Part shown: positions 1 to 11,661 of the stretch, piece after piece
Numbering within the stretch: the stretch's first letter is position 1
Layout of the letters: every line of letters starts with the position of its first letter
Source: Setaria digitata
Taxonomy: Eukaryota > Nematoda > Chromadorea > Rhabditida > Setariidae
Length of the DNA stretch: 16,175 bases
Assembly (NCBI GenBank): GCA_003640385.1
Contig: RCAB01000838.1
Span: forward strand, 1-16,175
Direction of reading: 5' to 3'
Notes under the pieces: generated by a model
Seen by the model: only the letters and a program-made list of their open reading frames with translations
What the model was told of the DNA's origin: nothing
Database searches by the model: none
Translations under genes and position numbers: made by a program

Positions 1-622
1 TACTTTTTTTTTTTTTGTTTGCAAGAAAAAAAAAAAAATGCAAAGTTTGTTTTGAATGGTTGATATACAATTCAGTAGCAGAAAGTTCATCTCAAGATGA
101 GAAATCCTGCAATTTCTTTTCCTTTTTTATTTTTTTTTCTTTTTTGTTAAATTTTCTTTTTTTTTTTTTGCAAATTCTTTCATTTAGCTTTCTGAACTTT
201 TCCTCTTTCAGCATATCTTTATTTATTTAACTAAAAATTAATTTCATCTTTTTTTTTTTTTCTCTCTCTTTTCTTCTTTTGTAAAAACTGGAATTTGTTT
301 AAATTTACTTCACTTGATCTAAAATGTTTTCTAGCAGATTTATTCTTTTTTTTTTGTTTTTGTTCACTTAAGGCTCCACTCTTTTCTACTTTCATTTTGC
401 TCTCCATGCAACTTCTGAAATAGAACTTCATTAATTTTATGTAATTTTTTTTTTTTGAGAAATATTTTATCCTCAAATGCATTCAGTTCAATATTGAAAG
501 AAATTTTAAAATTGAATAATTTAATTTAATATGTGATAGTGGTACCATAAAACATTTTATATTGCCTCTATGAACTTTTTGGTTCATTGCTTTCGGTTCA
601 TCTATGCTAAGCTGTGTCACTG

Positions 623-641
623 ATAACAAAAATTTTGTTAT
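623..641. repeat. Short perfect inverted repeat
   Basis: ATAACAAAA and TTTTGTTAT flank a single central A, giving nine paired bases on each side. It is AT-rich and short, so it may be chance in this sequence. No gene boundary lies nearby. Confidence 0.4.
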
Positions 642-1381
642 TTTTGTTGAATTACAATCGTTAATGATAAGTGTGGCGATTTTTGATCAAAATGCATTTT
701 TAATCTTTTCTTTGATTGGTTAAAAAAACAAAAAAAAAAAAAAAATTGAACAACTTATAATTAGTTTAATTAGTCTTTCATTTTTCAAATTTTTAGCTTT
801 TTTTTTTTTTGCAGTGAATTTCTTCCATATTCAAATTAGGCAATAGCTTCTTTTAAAAGTTTTTATTTTTGAATGAATGAAGAGCCGAAAAAAATTCTTA
901 TACTCTGAAAAATTTGCTAATTTTTCGATTTTAGCATGACACAAAATTATGCACATTAAGAATGTTCAAAGTATAACTATTTAAAACTATTAGTTCTCTC
1001 GTTTCATCATTTTTCTTGACGGCTAGTATCATTTAATTAAACCGATCTTTTATCTTTGCATTCAAGTTGGAATTTCTTTTTTTCATTTAGCAGTGAATTT
1101 CATATATTTGCAAATATTGAACTGTTTGAAAATGTTTCGAGAGACCTAGTCTATTAAATTAACAACAATTCGATGGAGAAAAACGATCCATCTAAGTTTT
1201 ATATTAGCTTCGAGAAAGATCTAGACTTGCAGGCTTAAGATGTAATTTCAGTTCTTCTTATTTTAGAAATATTCCTAGCGCTAAAATGCTCTGTGTTTTA
1301 AATTATTCCAAGAAATCATCTAATTCCATCAATTGCTAGAATTGATTTAAAAATATAGCAATGCCAAAAAATTTACCTCAG

Positions 1382-1437
1382 TAAAATTATCAATCCTATC
1401 GTTATCAACATTTTGCTGATAATGATAGAAGATTTTA
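1382..1437 (+). repeat. Imperfect hairpin
   Basis: The inner stem pairs 1396-1407 with 1417-1428 (12 pairs, one of them G-U in RNA) around the 9-nt loop ACATTTTGC. An outer stem pairs 1382-1388 with 1431-1437 after an asymmetric internal loop. The whole is about 56 nt, shorter and less regular than typical animal microRNA precursors. Any function is speculative. Confidence 0.35.
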
Positions 1438-1495
1438 TATTAAAGTGATGCTTTATATTTTATTAGCAAATTAATGCAAACAATCATTTTCATTT

Positions 1496-1499
<4 letters not shown>

Positions 1500-1527
<28 letters not shown>
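1500..1527 (+). repeat. Poly-T homopolymer, 28 nt
   Basis: This is an uninterrupted run of T in the large intron, one of the longest in the window. True length is uncertain because such tracts are prone to sequencing and assembly error. Confidence 0.9.
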
Positions 1528-2283
1528 GTTAAGAAATGACTTTGCAATTTTTATAACTTTTTTATCGTTTTTTTTTTTTTTGCAATCTTTCTGATTTAAT
1601 ATTCTTTAATTATGAACCGAATAAAATCTTTCTTTTTTTCAGCCGATCAGTTGATTCACTCAAAATTCAAACATTTACATTCTAGGAAAATAGAAATTTT
1701 AACATTTGCGAAAAAAAAAAAAACAAAGTAACGAAATAGTAATATTTCTGTTAAATAGTAACTTCAGAAAATATCATCAGCTTTTTTTCTTTTTTCAATG
1801 AAAACTTCGTTTATTTCAAGTGGAAATTTTTTTTAAAACAATAATATATGATATTAATATTTTGCTAATTAATTGAAAAAAGCAAAACTTTATCACTTTG
1901 CTTCTTTCCTTATCATCTTCCCACTTATTATCACTTCTTTTTCCACATTTTTCTTTTTTTTTTTTTTGTTTTTTAATCTATCAAACATTTTGCGATACGC
2001 TAGAGTTTATTCCGTTATTTAAATGAAAATTCGAGACTTCAACTAGCAATATAACACATCTATGAAAATTATTAGCAGCATAACACGTACGTGCTAGATA
2101 TTTAAGAGCTATAAGACGTATTTATTTAGGTGATCTAATTTGACTTGGATTTTAATTTGATCAATAATTGTTTGCTTACTGCCTGAATGTACAAATTTCT
2201 TGAAAATAATAACATTTTATAGTTTTTAACATAATGTAAGGAAAAGTCGAAGATTTTTGCAAGCATATAAATTATTAGAAAAA

Positions 2284-2542
2284 AGTGGAAAAAAAAAAGA
2301 AAAAGAAAAAGAAAGAATAGAAGAAACGATTCGTTTTTGCTATTAAATGAAAGCTTTTGATAACTTTCGTTTCTTTTTTTTTTTTTTAATGAAAAATATT
2401 TTCCACTGTTAATAAGATTTCATATTAAAAAAAAAAAAAAAATAGNAAATAGTATTCAAAATGCTTCCGTTATCTTTTTCCCTTAAAAAAAAAAAAACAA
2501 AAAAAAAAAAGAAAGAAAAAAAAAAAAGAAAGAAAAAGAAGA
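2284..2542 (+). repeat. Clustered A/G-rich (polypurine) blocks with an ambiguous base
   Basis: Two purine-only blocks, roughly 2284-2328 and 2486-2542, consist of A runs interrupted by single G, at some distance from each other. Between them lies a poly-T run and an N at 2446. The open frame starting at 2461 is almost wholly Lys codons from the second block and is not a credible gene. Confidence 0.7.
2446..2446. other. Ambiguous base next to poly-A
   Basis: A single N follows a long A run. A second N lies at 12876, also next to an A run. Both probably mark consensus failures at homopolymers. Confidence 0.9.
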
Positions 2543-3841
2543 TGGAAAAAATAAAAATGGGAAGGATTTATAGAATATCATTCTATCCTCTATTCCATTT
2601 GTCATTTAAAATGTGCATTTTAAAAAATGACAATTGCAAATTTTAAAACAAATTCGAAGACGAAGAAAGAAGAAGGAAGGAATACGATGGCTATTCCCAG
2701 TTGAATATTTCGGCTTATTGAAAAATTTAAAATTGTCTAAACTTGAATGAAGATATAAATTTGGTTAAAGATTGAAAAGTGAAGTATTTTTTTTTTTAAT
2801 TGATTTGAATGATATGAAATAGCACGAAAGACGAAAGAAATAAAAAAAAAAAAAATTATGAAATGATAAACGGAATGTTAAGCTTATATGAAAATTTCTA
2901 AATGGATTTAAAAAATCAAAAATTAAAATTTGAAACTTATACTAAATTTGTTTTCCATTTGTTTGTTTTGTTCAAAAAATTTATTTCTACTGGCTTGTAA
3001 TCTTGTTAAAATATACCATTAAATAAACAAACCAAGAATATATATATCACAATTTTGTTTAAAGAATTAAAAAAGAAAGGTGAAAAATTGATGCATCATG
3101 AGAAAATATTTACTTATTTTTTGTTTGTTTAAGTTTAAAAAAAAATAAAATATTTCAAGTGAATAACACGAATGCATATATAAAATTTGCTAGAAAAAAA
3201 AATCTCCATTTATAAATAATATTATTATTTAATATATTAAAAAAAAAAAAAGAAAAAAAAAAAGGAGAAAGAAAATTTTTAAAAAAGAGTTTGAACTTTT
3301 TTATAAATCGTTAGAAATTTTTTGGGCAAATTTTCACAAGTGATTTTTTTATTTAATTTATATTCTGCTTATTTATTTTTTCCTTTTTCTTGTTTTTCAT
3401 CCACCGGTAGTATAATCAATCAACTATGATTGTTAATTAATATGACGAAAGGAATGTGAATGAAAATAGTTTCAAAACAACATATGCTTAAGTAAAAATT
3501 GAAAACCTTTGATGAAGCAAAGGTGTTAATGAATTTTAATTCGAAATTTGAAAAATTAAAGCAGTTTTACTTCGTCTTCATTATAGTTGTCTACTAGACA
3601 TTTTAAATTTTGCTCTGTCTAATATATTAAGTGCGGAAAGCTGCCAGGATTATTTTATGCACAATATATACTCATTTTGAATTTTTAAATTAAAATTTTG
3701 ATTGGCCAAAAATTTCAGTAAGGAAAAAATAAATTATTCGCTTGCGTTATTTATGTTTCGCATAAATAAGACTAATTAGTGATTTTGATTTCGAAAAAAT
3801 ATATATAAGGAAGAAAGTGGGCAAATAATTAGATGTAATAT

Positions 3842-3864
3842 TATATATATATATATATATATAT
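3842..3864. repeat. (AT)n microsatellite
   Basis: About 23 nt of alternating T and A lie directly upstream of the palindrome at 3869-3904, separated by a few A. The two may form one unstable AT-rich element. Confidence 0.85.
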
Positions 3865-3868
3865 AAAA

Positions 3869-3904
3869 AGTATTCGAATATATATATATATATATTCGAA
3901 TACT
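3869..3904. repeat. Perfect 36-bp palindrome with (AT)n core
   Basis: Two 18-base arms are exact reverse complements with no spacer. The outer part of the left arm is AGTATTCGAA, the outer part of the right arm is TTCGAATACT, and the centre is alternating AT. It can form a hairpin or cruciform. Palindromic AT repeats of this kind are common sites of length change. No flanking target-site duplication was seen that would mark it as a mobile element. Confidence 0.9.
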
Positions 3905-4999
3905 AGTTCACTCCTTTCTGCGATATCAAATCCGTAAAGAATTCTTTTTTAATGCATGCAATTTTGCTAATTTTAGCTCATATCATCGAACTGAATTTGA
4001 TAACTCAAATTAAAATATTGCTATTTCTTTTTTTTTTTTTTCCATTTTTTGATGCTAGAAAATAATGCGGAGACATTTTTCTTTTACAAACTTTTGCAAT
4101 ATTATTTTATGCAAATAAGGAGGAATTTGATAAAACGAAAAGATTTCAAATTCTTTTATAAATATAAATTTTAATTGTTTACTTCTCACTCTTTTTTGCT
4201 CATAAAAAAAAAAAAAAAAATTTAATGATTTATAATGATAGTTATTTTGCCCGACTTACTCCTCTCAATTTAACAATATTTATTTCAATTTTGATTGTAC
4301 AATTTTATTTTTATCTTTTGTTAGTTAAACAGAAATTTCTTTGTTATACGGCTTCTTTTTGTTTAATTTTAAAGTTTAGTTTGCCAATTTGATCTTATAT
4401 TTTGTTCCTTCGGTTAATTTTTTTTTTCTTTTTTTTTTTTTTTTTTTTATTCCTTTCAATTATAAAATTTCTATTTCTTGGAGTTATAAAATAGAATTGA
4501 ATTTTCTTTTTTCATTCACTCACATTTTACTTTTTTTTCATTGCTTGATCCAATTTAAGTTTTATTTCTTAATTTTCGCCAATTCTTAACTTATTGAATT
4601 CATTTCCTTTTTTCAACGTTTTCAGTGTTTTTTTTTTTTTGGTTTGAACTTTTTAAGCATCAATTTTTTATTCTTCGAATTGCAAAATTTATTACTTTAA
4701 AATTTTTATTTTTTTCAGTTATTTGATCGAAATTTCTACACATTTGATTTCTTCATTTATTTATGATTTCATTAAATTAAGGCTTTTCTTTTCTTTTTCT
4801 ATTTGAGTTGAGTTGAAAATCTGAGTTAATACTCTTTCTGATCCCTCAATGCCAAGATTTTAGTCCTCTTTTTAATGTGATAGCATTTATGGGTAATTAT
4901 GATGAAACTGATAATATATCACATTTTGTTGACTATCATCAATGTTAGCGTTTCATCATTTATCTGCACTCTGCACTGATAAGCTTAAGCGCAATCAAC

Positions 5000-5000
<1 letters not shown>

Positions 5001-5033
<33 letters not shown>
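5001..5033 (+). repeat. Poly-T homopolymer, 33 nt (longest in window)
   Basis: This is an uninterrupted run of T immediately after GCAATCAACG. It is the longest pure homopolymer I count here, and its real length should be treated as approximate. Confidence 0.9.
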
Positions 5034-7568
5034 CACTGATTTAATTCTTTATATTGTTTACTTATCTGCACATTGCATTATAGTAATTAAATTAAGCAAA
5101 TAATACGTACGTTAGGGAGCTGGAAGGAGTTCGTTTCTTTTCCTATTATTATGAATAATTTATGCAGCAAATTTGTGCAAAAAATGAAAAATTTCACGAT
5201 AAACGAATAAAAGAAAGAGATTAATTAAAATGAGAATGATAAATTAGAAGCAATTATTGCACTAATTCTGAATCAAATTAAAATCTCATTTAAAAAAAAA
5301 AAAAAAAGAAAGAGAGGAAGAGGAAGAAGAAGTAGAAAGATGATTTTTTTTTTAAGCATAAATTTTTCTCCAAACTAATCCATGTAATATTCGTAGGAAA
5401 AGAATAACTCTTCCGCTTTTATTTACATGCATTTTCTTTTTTTTTTTTTTTTTTATTTAATTTTTTTTTCTTTTCTATCCTGAAATTGTTATATCACCGT
5501 TATGAATAATTTATTCATTTTTAACGCTCAATTTTTTTTTTTTTTTTTTGAAAAAATAAATTCTGAGTTTGAAAAAAAAAGAAAAAAAAAATCAGCCCTC
5601 AGTCATAATTTAAAATTGAAGCAATATTTATTTATCATATAAAATGGGAGAGGAAAAATTAGTAATGAATAAATAATCTCACTTTTTTGTAGCAGTAAAT
5701 TTTGATTTAATTCAAACGAATTCTTATTTAGTTTTTCTTTATTTCCTTTCTTTTTTTTTTTTCTTGCTTTTTTTTTCATTTTATTATTCATATTTGAATA
5801 AAAATATTAAGATATTTAGTTTTTTTTTTTTATTTAGTTCAAATACTACAAAAAATTAAAAATTATTATAATTTTTGTGCCTTGTAAATGGGCAAAAAAA
5901 AAAAAAAAAAGGGGGAAAAAAAACGAAGCATGGCAGGAATTTTTAAAAAAATTCATAGAATTTTTTTTTTTTTAATTAATTCTTCAAATTTCAATTTTTT
6001 GCTACAAAAAAAAAGAAAGCTAACTCAAAATTTCATCATCAATGAATTCGCATTTTGTGCTTTTCACATGACAGATGAGCTTTTTTTTTTGTTTTTTTTT
6101 TTTGTGAAAAATTATTCGAGCATCTAAAAGTATAATTTTTTTTTTTATTCATTTCGGTGATGCGCAAATTAATTAACTCTTTTCCATTTTTTCTTTTTCA
6201 TTTTAGCTTTATCTCATACAGTCAGTTACATTCATCTCTCGAATTAATACATTTTTGTTCATCTCAATCAGTCCAAACGACAATTACGTACTGATAATGA
6301 ATTTGTTTCTATTTAGATACGAATTGCTTACTTATTAATATTAAATGAATGAATGCATTTTGGAGCAAAAAAAAAAAAAAAAAAAAAGATTTTATTTCTT
6401 TTGTTTATTCATTTAAAAAAAAAAGAAGGACTTAATAAGTTTTAGTTTCTACTAAAATTTTTTCTTTCTTTTTTTTTTAGCAATTTTCATTTTCTTCTCT
6501 CTTCTTTTTTTTCCAAAAAGAAAAGTGAAAATTTTTTTAAAATCAATATTTAAAAAACTTGATTTCAGAGATGAAATAATTTCGTACATATTTCATTATT
6601 TCACTTTTCATAAATATTTCACTCTTTGCTTTTTATTTTGCATTTTCTTCTTCTTTTTTTTTTTTTTGTTTTTTTTCAAAAATTATCACTTCTGAAGCTT
6701 TTTCTTTTTAAACTTTTTTAAGAAATCTTTTATTTCAGTTGTTTCTTCCCTTTAATATTAATTTTTCCTTCATTTTCATTGATTTATTTATTTTTTAAAT
6801 CAAGTAATTTCTTTCTTGTATTCGTTAGCAAAACTTTTTCATTCTTTAATATGTACCTATTATATGAGGTTAATGATTTTGATAGGTATTGATAATTTAT
6901 TGATTTCATTTCTCTTATCTTTTTTATCATTTATTTTGCAGCTGAGTAATTTTTATCACAATCAGCAACTTTTTAATTCCAGCCAATAAATTAGTCGCCA
7001 GAGAAGTCTGACTGAAGCTTTTAAAGTGATAATATCATTTCATTCTCTTCTTCTTCTTTTTTTTTTTTTTTTTGTACCATTTCAGTCTAATCTAATTTAT
7101 GAAGAAGTATATATGCTTTTTGCCTAAGCAACATTCAGAAAATTATTCTTTAGAATTTCCTCCTTACTTGCTTTCATTCTTTTTTTTTTTTCCTTTCATT
7201 TATTGTCAAAAAAAAAAAAATTTAAAATGAAATTTCTTCCCATTAGGATATTAAGGATGGATTCGGAATCCTTTCTTTTGATCGTTTTTCTTTTTTTTTT
7301 TTTCTTCTTCTTCTTTTTTTTCATTAATTTAATATTCAAGGAAATTTCTACTGTAAGTGAAAAGTTCCTTGTATTATTAGCGTTTTTTTTTCTTCTTCTT
7401 TTTTTTTTTTTTTTTTCTAAATAGCCTAAAAATAATGCTGGCTTACAATTTTTCTTTCATCTTTTTGCCTTTTTTTTAATATCAATTATCATCGTCTATC
7501 GAAATGGAACTCCTAAATTATCTAACTCATCGGATATGTAATTTTTTGGTTCAGTTTTTTTTTTTTTT

Positions 7569-7582
7569 CTCTCTCTCTCTCT
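7569..7582. repeat. (CT)7 microsatellite within poly-T
   Basis: CT dinucleotides lie between two poly-T runs, giving an all-pyrimidine stretch on the + strand of more than 40 nt around it. Confidence 0.8.
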
Positions 7583-7672
7583 TTTTTTCTTTTTCTCACT
7601 CATTCTTTATCATTTTTCTTTTTTTTTTTTTTTTTTTTTAATCAGTTCTCAGTAAATTACGAATGTATATTT

Positions 7673-7692
7673 TAGCTAGCCTAAACTAGCTA
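7673..7692. repeat. Small inverted repeat TAGCTAG...CTAGCTA
   Basis: Two 7-base arms are separated by 6 bases (CCTAAA), each arm containing the self-complementary TAGCTA. It is short and may be chance. Confidence 0.4.
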
Positions 7693-7852
7693 GAAGATGC
7701 GCGAGAAAAAAAAAAGGCATTATCTAGCTGGAAATTTTATCACAAAGATATCAGCCAATCATTGGTGTAAGCCATAAGCTTCATCAAAATGATCCATTTT
7801 CTTATTTTGAGCTATTTCTTTGCATTAAAATTTTGTTTTAATCTTCACTTTC

Positions 7853-7877
7853 TTTTTTTTTTTTTTTTTTTTTTTTT
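7853..7877 (+). repeat. Poly-T homopolymer, 25 nt
   Basis: An uninterrupted T run in the large intron. Confidence 0.9.
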
Positions 7878-8329
7878 GGACTAAAAAAATAAAAAGTAAA
7901 AAGCGAAAAGGTAAAATTGTTTTGTTTGCAATTTTTTTCATTTAAAAGCATTCAAAATTTATTTAGAAAAAAAAAATCCATAAATATTTGTTAAAAAATT
8001 TCTTCAATAACTGTCAAATAATCATATCTCATCTTTGCCAGCAGTAAAAGTTTTACAATTATCTTTTTCAATTTTCATTTTTTCTTTTTTTTTGAAATTA
8101 AATTTTTATATTTCAACTTTACAATTATTACTTTTTTCATTTCTTATATTTTTGAAACGGTTTTTTTTGAAATAAGTTTTTTATTTCTATTTTGGCTAAT
8201 TTACCGATCATACAGCATTTTCTTATTAAACAAAGAAATAAACCATTAGATATTAAGTACTTAGGTTTTATTGTTAAATTTTCATTATTCGTTGTGTGAA
8301 TTTTTTTTCTCCTTTCTTTTGTGGCATAT

Positions 8330-8336
<7 letters not shown>

Positions 8337-8363
<27 letters not shown>
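8337..8363 (+). repeat. Poly-A homopolymer, 27 nt, followed by purine tract
   Basis: This is the longest A run on the + strand apart from those near contig gaps. It continues into an A/G-only block to about 8390. An insertion of a retrotransposed poly-A tail was considered, but no recognisable element precedes it. Confidence 0.85.
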
Positions 8364-8366
<3 letters not shown>

Positions 8367-9289
8367 GAAGAAAAAGAAAGGAAAGAAAAGTGAAAAATGA
8401 AAATAATCTATAGAAAATTCATAATTCATCCGGCAAATAGCAAAGAAAAAAATAGAGAGAGAGAGAAAGAAAGAAAAATTACTAATGCTTTGATTGTTAA
8501 AATTTTGAAAATTTTTTTTTTTAGATTTTTTTTTTTTTTTCATAAATGCAGTTAGAATTTATAATTTCTTAACAGTCACTGTATGAATGCTATTTTAAGT
8601 TAACAAACATTAAAAAAATAAGAAATTTATTGCTTCTCCGAACTTTTTTTGATTTTTTAAGGCAAAAAAAAATTTGGCTAATTATCATGAAATTCTCGGC
8701 AAGTTTCAATTCTTTCAAATGCTCACTTTGAAATAATTTCTTTCTCAGTTGCCTATTTTTCTTATTTTTTTTTTTTTTTTTGTTTGTTTATTTGTTTTTT
8801 CATTTATTTATTTCAGGGTAAGCTACAAAAAAAAAAGAAATAAAAAGGGAAATTTTTCACGCTTTTTATTAAATTATCCATTCACATTAGCTTGTATTTT
8901 GTTGAAAATATTTTCTTTAAATGTTCATTTTTTTTTCAAAATTCTTCATCCTTACACTTTGAAGGAAAAATTTTTCAATTTATCGTAATTTTCCCGAAAA
9001 AAATAAATAAGTTTATTTGCCTCTTTCATTTTTTTAAATTCCTTTTTATTCTTCATTTATTTTTGTGCCCTTTTTTCAGAATAAATAGGTTTTTGTAAAT
9101 TTTTTTAAATAAGTTTAGCTTTTTTCCCATTTCAATGCATTACCGTTATTTTTCGTGATAATTAATTACCGATGGATATTTGCTTTGTTATTTTTTCTCT
9201 TTTATTAATTTCGCTTTTTGTTTTTGTTGATATTTTTGTTTTTAAATAAAAAAAATACTCCGTTTTTTTTTTATGTCACAGATGGTATC

Positions 9290-9560
9290 CGAAAATTTTA
9301 AATTTTGCTGATTAATTTGGAAAAGAGAGGAAAAAGAGAGAGAGAGAAAACGAAGACAGCAAGAAGAAAAAGAAATGTCGCAACAGCGGCGGAAAAATCA
9401 CTTAAATAGTGGCAAACAGTTGCGCCTACCAAAACGTACGACGACAGTTGCGCCAATTGCATGTCTTTTGGAATGGAATTCACCTGAATGTCAAATATTT
9501 CATCACAAACGACCACTCTTTGCGCCGAATTTAGCGCATTCGAAAATTGCATATGGTTGT
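9290..9560 (+). promoter_or_regulatory. CpG-rich island in the large intron, candidate internal promoter or enhancer
   Basis: Base composition changes sharply here. About 14 CpG lie between 9351 and 9545, where the surroundings have few. It opens with a (GA)n tract at 9335-9347. TTGCGCC occurs three times (9420-9426, 9448-9454, 9520-9526), twice inside an 11-bp direct repeat ACAGTTGCGCC (9416-9426 and 9444-9454). These GCGCC-containing sites loosely resemble E2F-type sites, but that is not certain. An ATG at 9375 opens a + frame through the island (MSQQRRKNHLNSG...), and the - strand is also open, so coding direction is unclear. It lies about 1.4 kb before the stalk exon. Neurexin genes in other animals use internal promoters for short forms, so an internal promoter is a reasonable inference, not a demonstrated one. 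Confidence 0.35.
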
Positions 9561-10996
9561 TCTCTAAATAAATATAATGATTTCATTTTATTTTCAGTTT
9601 TTAAATTTAATTTTTGGAAGAGAAGAATAAAGGCTTCAACTGTTTTACGATTGAAAATATGCTCTTTTTTTTCCTTCTTTTTTACCTTTTACATTATAAA
9701 TGCAATGATTTTATATAAGATAGGCAATTTTTTTTTTTTTTTTTTCAACACAGTTATTGTTTCACTTTTACAAAATGTTTTTGTTTTTTTTTTTTGGATT
9801 TGTGTACTAAGTCAGAATTCTTTTTCTCGCTATTCACAACTTCGCATTAAACATTTTTTACTCTTTTTGAAAAAAAAAAATATTTAGCTTACAAAGGTTT
9901 TTTCTTTTTCTTTTTTTTAAGTATTTTTCTTTCTGCTTTGGAAAAAATATTCAATTTCTTTTTCAAATTTCTAAATCAAATTTGGTAAAAATTTTCTTTT
10001 CCTCTGCTTCACTTTGTCCATTTTATCTTTCTTTTTTCCTTTTTTTTTTTTAGGCTTATTTTCTAGAAAAAAAAAAATAAATATAAATATATATTTTTCA
10101 TCTTTCTTATTCCATCTAGGAAAATATTCAGATTTTCTAAATTTGAAAAGACATTTCATTTTATCATTTTACTTTGGCTATTTTTTTTTTTTAATCATAA
10201 ATATATTTTATAAGACAGGTGAAAATTGAAAATATATTTTCCAGATGGAAATGAAAATGGAAAAAATAAAAAATATATGTAATAAAAAAATGATATTACT
10301 TTCATAAATTAAAAGAAAAAAATAATCAATAAAATTTTACGTCGAATTGAAATCAAACTTAAGCAAATAATAATTTAATTCCAAAAGAAAGGTTGCTTTC
10401 GGTTTCACTTTTTTTTTTTTTTTTTTACTGAAGATTTAAAACACAAAATTAAGCATGCGATGTGACTAATTAAAATTTTGGATAATTATTTGAGCAAAAA
10501 AATACTGATAGCATTCCAAACTACTACTACCAAGAACAGCTGTTAAATTAATTTTTGAATTTTTTTTTTTAAATTTTTGAATTTACACATTTTAATGAAT
10601 ATGGAAATTTTTTCGAATTCATTAACTTTTTAAAATGAGAGCAAAATTATAATTTTCGGGACAAAAAAAAAAAAAAAAATAACTTATGTTATGCTTGTAG
10701 TAAAATAACTTTTATGCACGTTAATTGCACATATTTGTCATCTTTTTATTGCACTTTTTTTCTTTTATTTAAAAGAATTTTAATAAATTACATTATGTAC
10801 CGTAAAATATTCACAAAATTTGATTTTTTTTTTTCCTTTTTTTGATTTTTCAAAACTTTTATTTTTTGCTAAAATAAATTAAACATTAATGTATTTATTT
10901 ATCTATTTTTTTTTCCTTTATTATATTAATTAAATGCAATTATGATAATTAAGGTTTGCTTAAAGTAGCAAGCAGTTGTCGAATTTTGTGTTGCAG
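9561..10996 (+). other. nrx-1: Noncoding DNA, 3' end of the large intron with acceptor
   Basis: T-rich intron without a supportable exon, ending at TTGTGTTGCAG (AG at 10995-10996), the splice acceptor of the stalk exon. The frame used by that exon meets an in-frame TAG at 10966-10968, so the coding part cannot extend far upstream without splicing. An acceptor-like TTTTCAG at 9591-9597 is followed by no coding sequence. Confidence 0.6.
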
Positions 10997-11624
10997 GTTT
11001 GATTACTCCAGTTTTGCCGATAGCACGCATAACTGAACAAGATAACGAATTAACAAGATCAACTGAAAAATTGTTATCATTATCTGATACAACAATAGCA
11101 GCAGCAGCAGCAGCAACAACAACAACAACAACAACAACAACAAAAGTAACAACAACAATAACAAAAGCACGATCTACAATTGTTCCATCAACAACAACAA
11201 CAAGGAAACAATTGGAAGTAACGAAAAATTTGGCACGACAACAGGAACAACAAAATGTTGTAATAAACGGTGAGTTCACTGAAAGCACTCACACGTTTCT
11301 TCTTTCTACAACAAGCACTATCACTGCTACCACAACAGTCACTATCAGCACTATCACTACTACTACTACTACTACTACAACTATTATTACTACTCCCAGT
11401 ATTACTACTGCTACTGTTCCTACTGTTAGTGCTAATATTATCACCATTACTGTTGCAACAGATATTAGCACTGATATCACATCTATCACAACTTCTGCAA
11501 ATTTCAACCTATCACAAAAGCATGGCACCAGTCTTGGTTATTCTGATATTTCCAAGACAAATCATAGTTATAACACTTTAACACATGCATTATTTCATAT
11601 TAAAATCGATGATAATGGTAATGG

Positions 11625-11661
<37 letters not shown>

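Larger units (their letters stand above)
1..3837 (+). other. nrx-1: Noncoding DNA, 5' part of a large neurexin intron
   Basis: I see no supportable exon here. The stretch is AT-rich with dozens of poly-T runs of 8-28 nt (longest 1500-1527) and A/G-rich blocks around 2284-2330 and 2486-2542. Short open frames are all strings of Lys or Phe codons from these tracts and match no protein family. I assign it to the intron upstream of the neurexin stalk exon because no gene end, promoter-like element or coding-like composition separates it from that exon. It could also hold undetected micro-exons or belong to intergenic DNA. No tRNA-like box pattern was found by eye. Confidence 0.55.
3905..9289 (+). 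other. nrx-1: Noncoding DNA, middle part of the large neurexin intron
   Basis: I see no gene in this stretch. It is dominated by T-rich DNA on the + strand with long homopolymers and a few purine-rich patches (about 5290-5340 and 8337-8390). Acceptor-like strings (TTTTGCAG near 6940, TTTCAG at several places) are frequent by chance in T-rich sequence, and none is followed by a coding-like exon with a matching donor. Short open frames are Phe/Lys strings. Confidence 0.55.

Noticed and set aside
231..482. Minus-strand open frame rich in Lys
   Set aside because: Made of translated poly-T tracts and AT filler, with no domain, splice or promoter support. The same holds for similar Phe/Lys frames at 15-230, 2461-2646, 4389-4589, 5603-5791, 5888-6127, 7203-7424, 8274-8543, 8749-9098 and 9971-10229.
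6930..7010. Exon-like patch after TTTTGCAG
   Set aside because: The open stretch after the acceptor ends at a stop within about 16 codons in the best frame and no donor follows.
10926..11528. Minus-strand Val-rich open frames opposite the stalk exon
   Set aside because: They are antisense readings of Thr (ACA/ACT) codon repeats, which appear as Val/Cys on the other strand. The sense strand has matching splice phases and a complete gene context.
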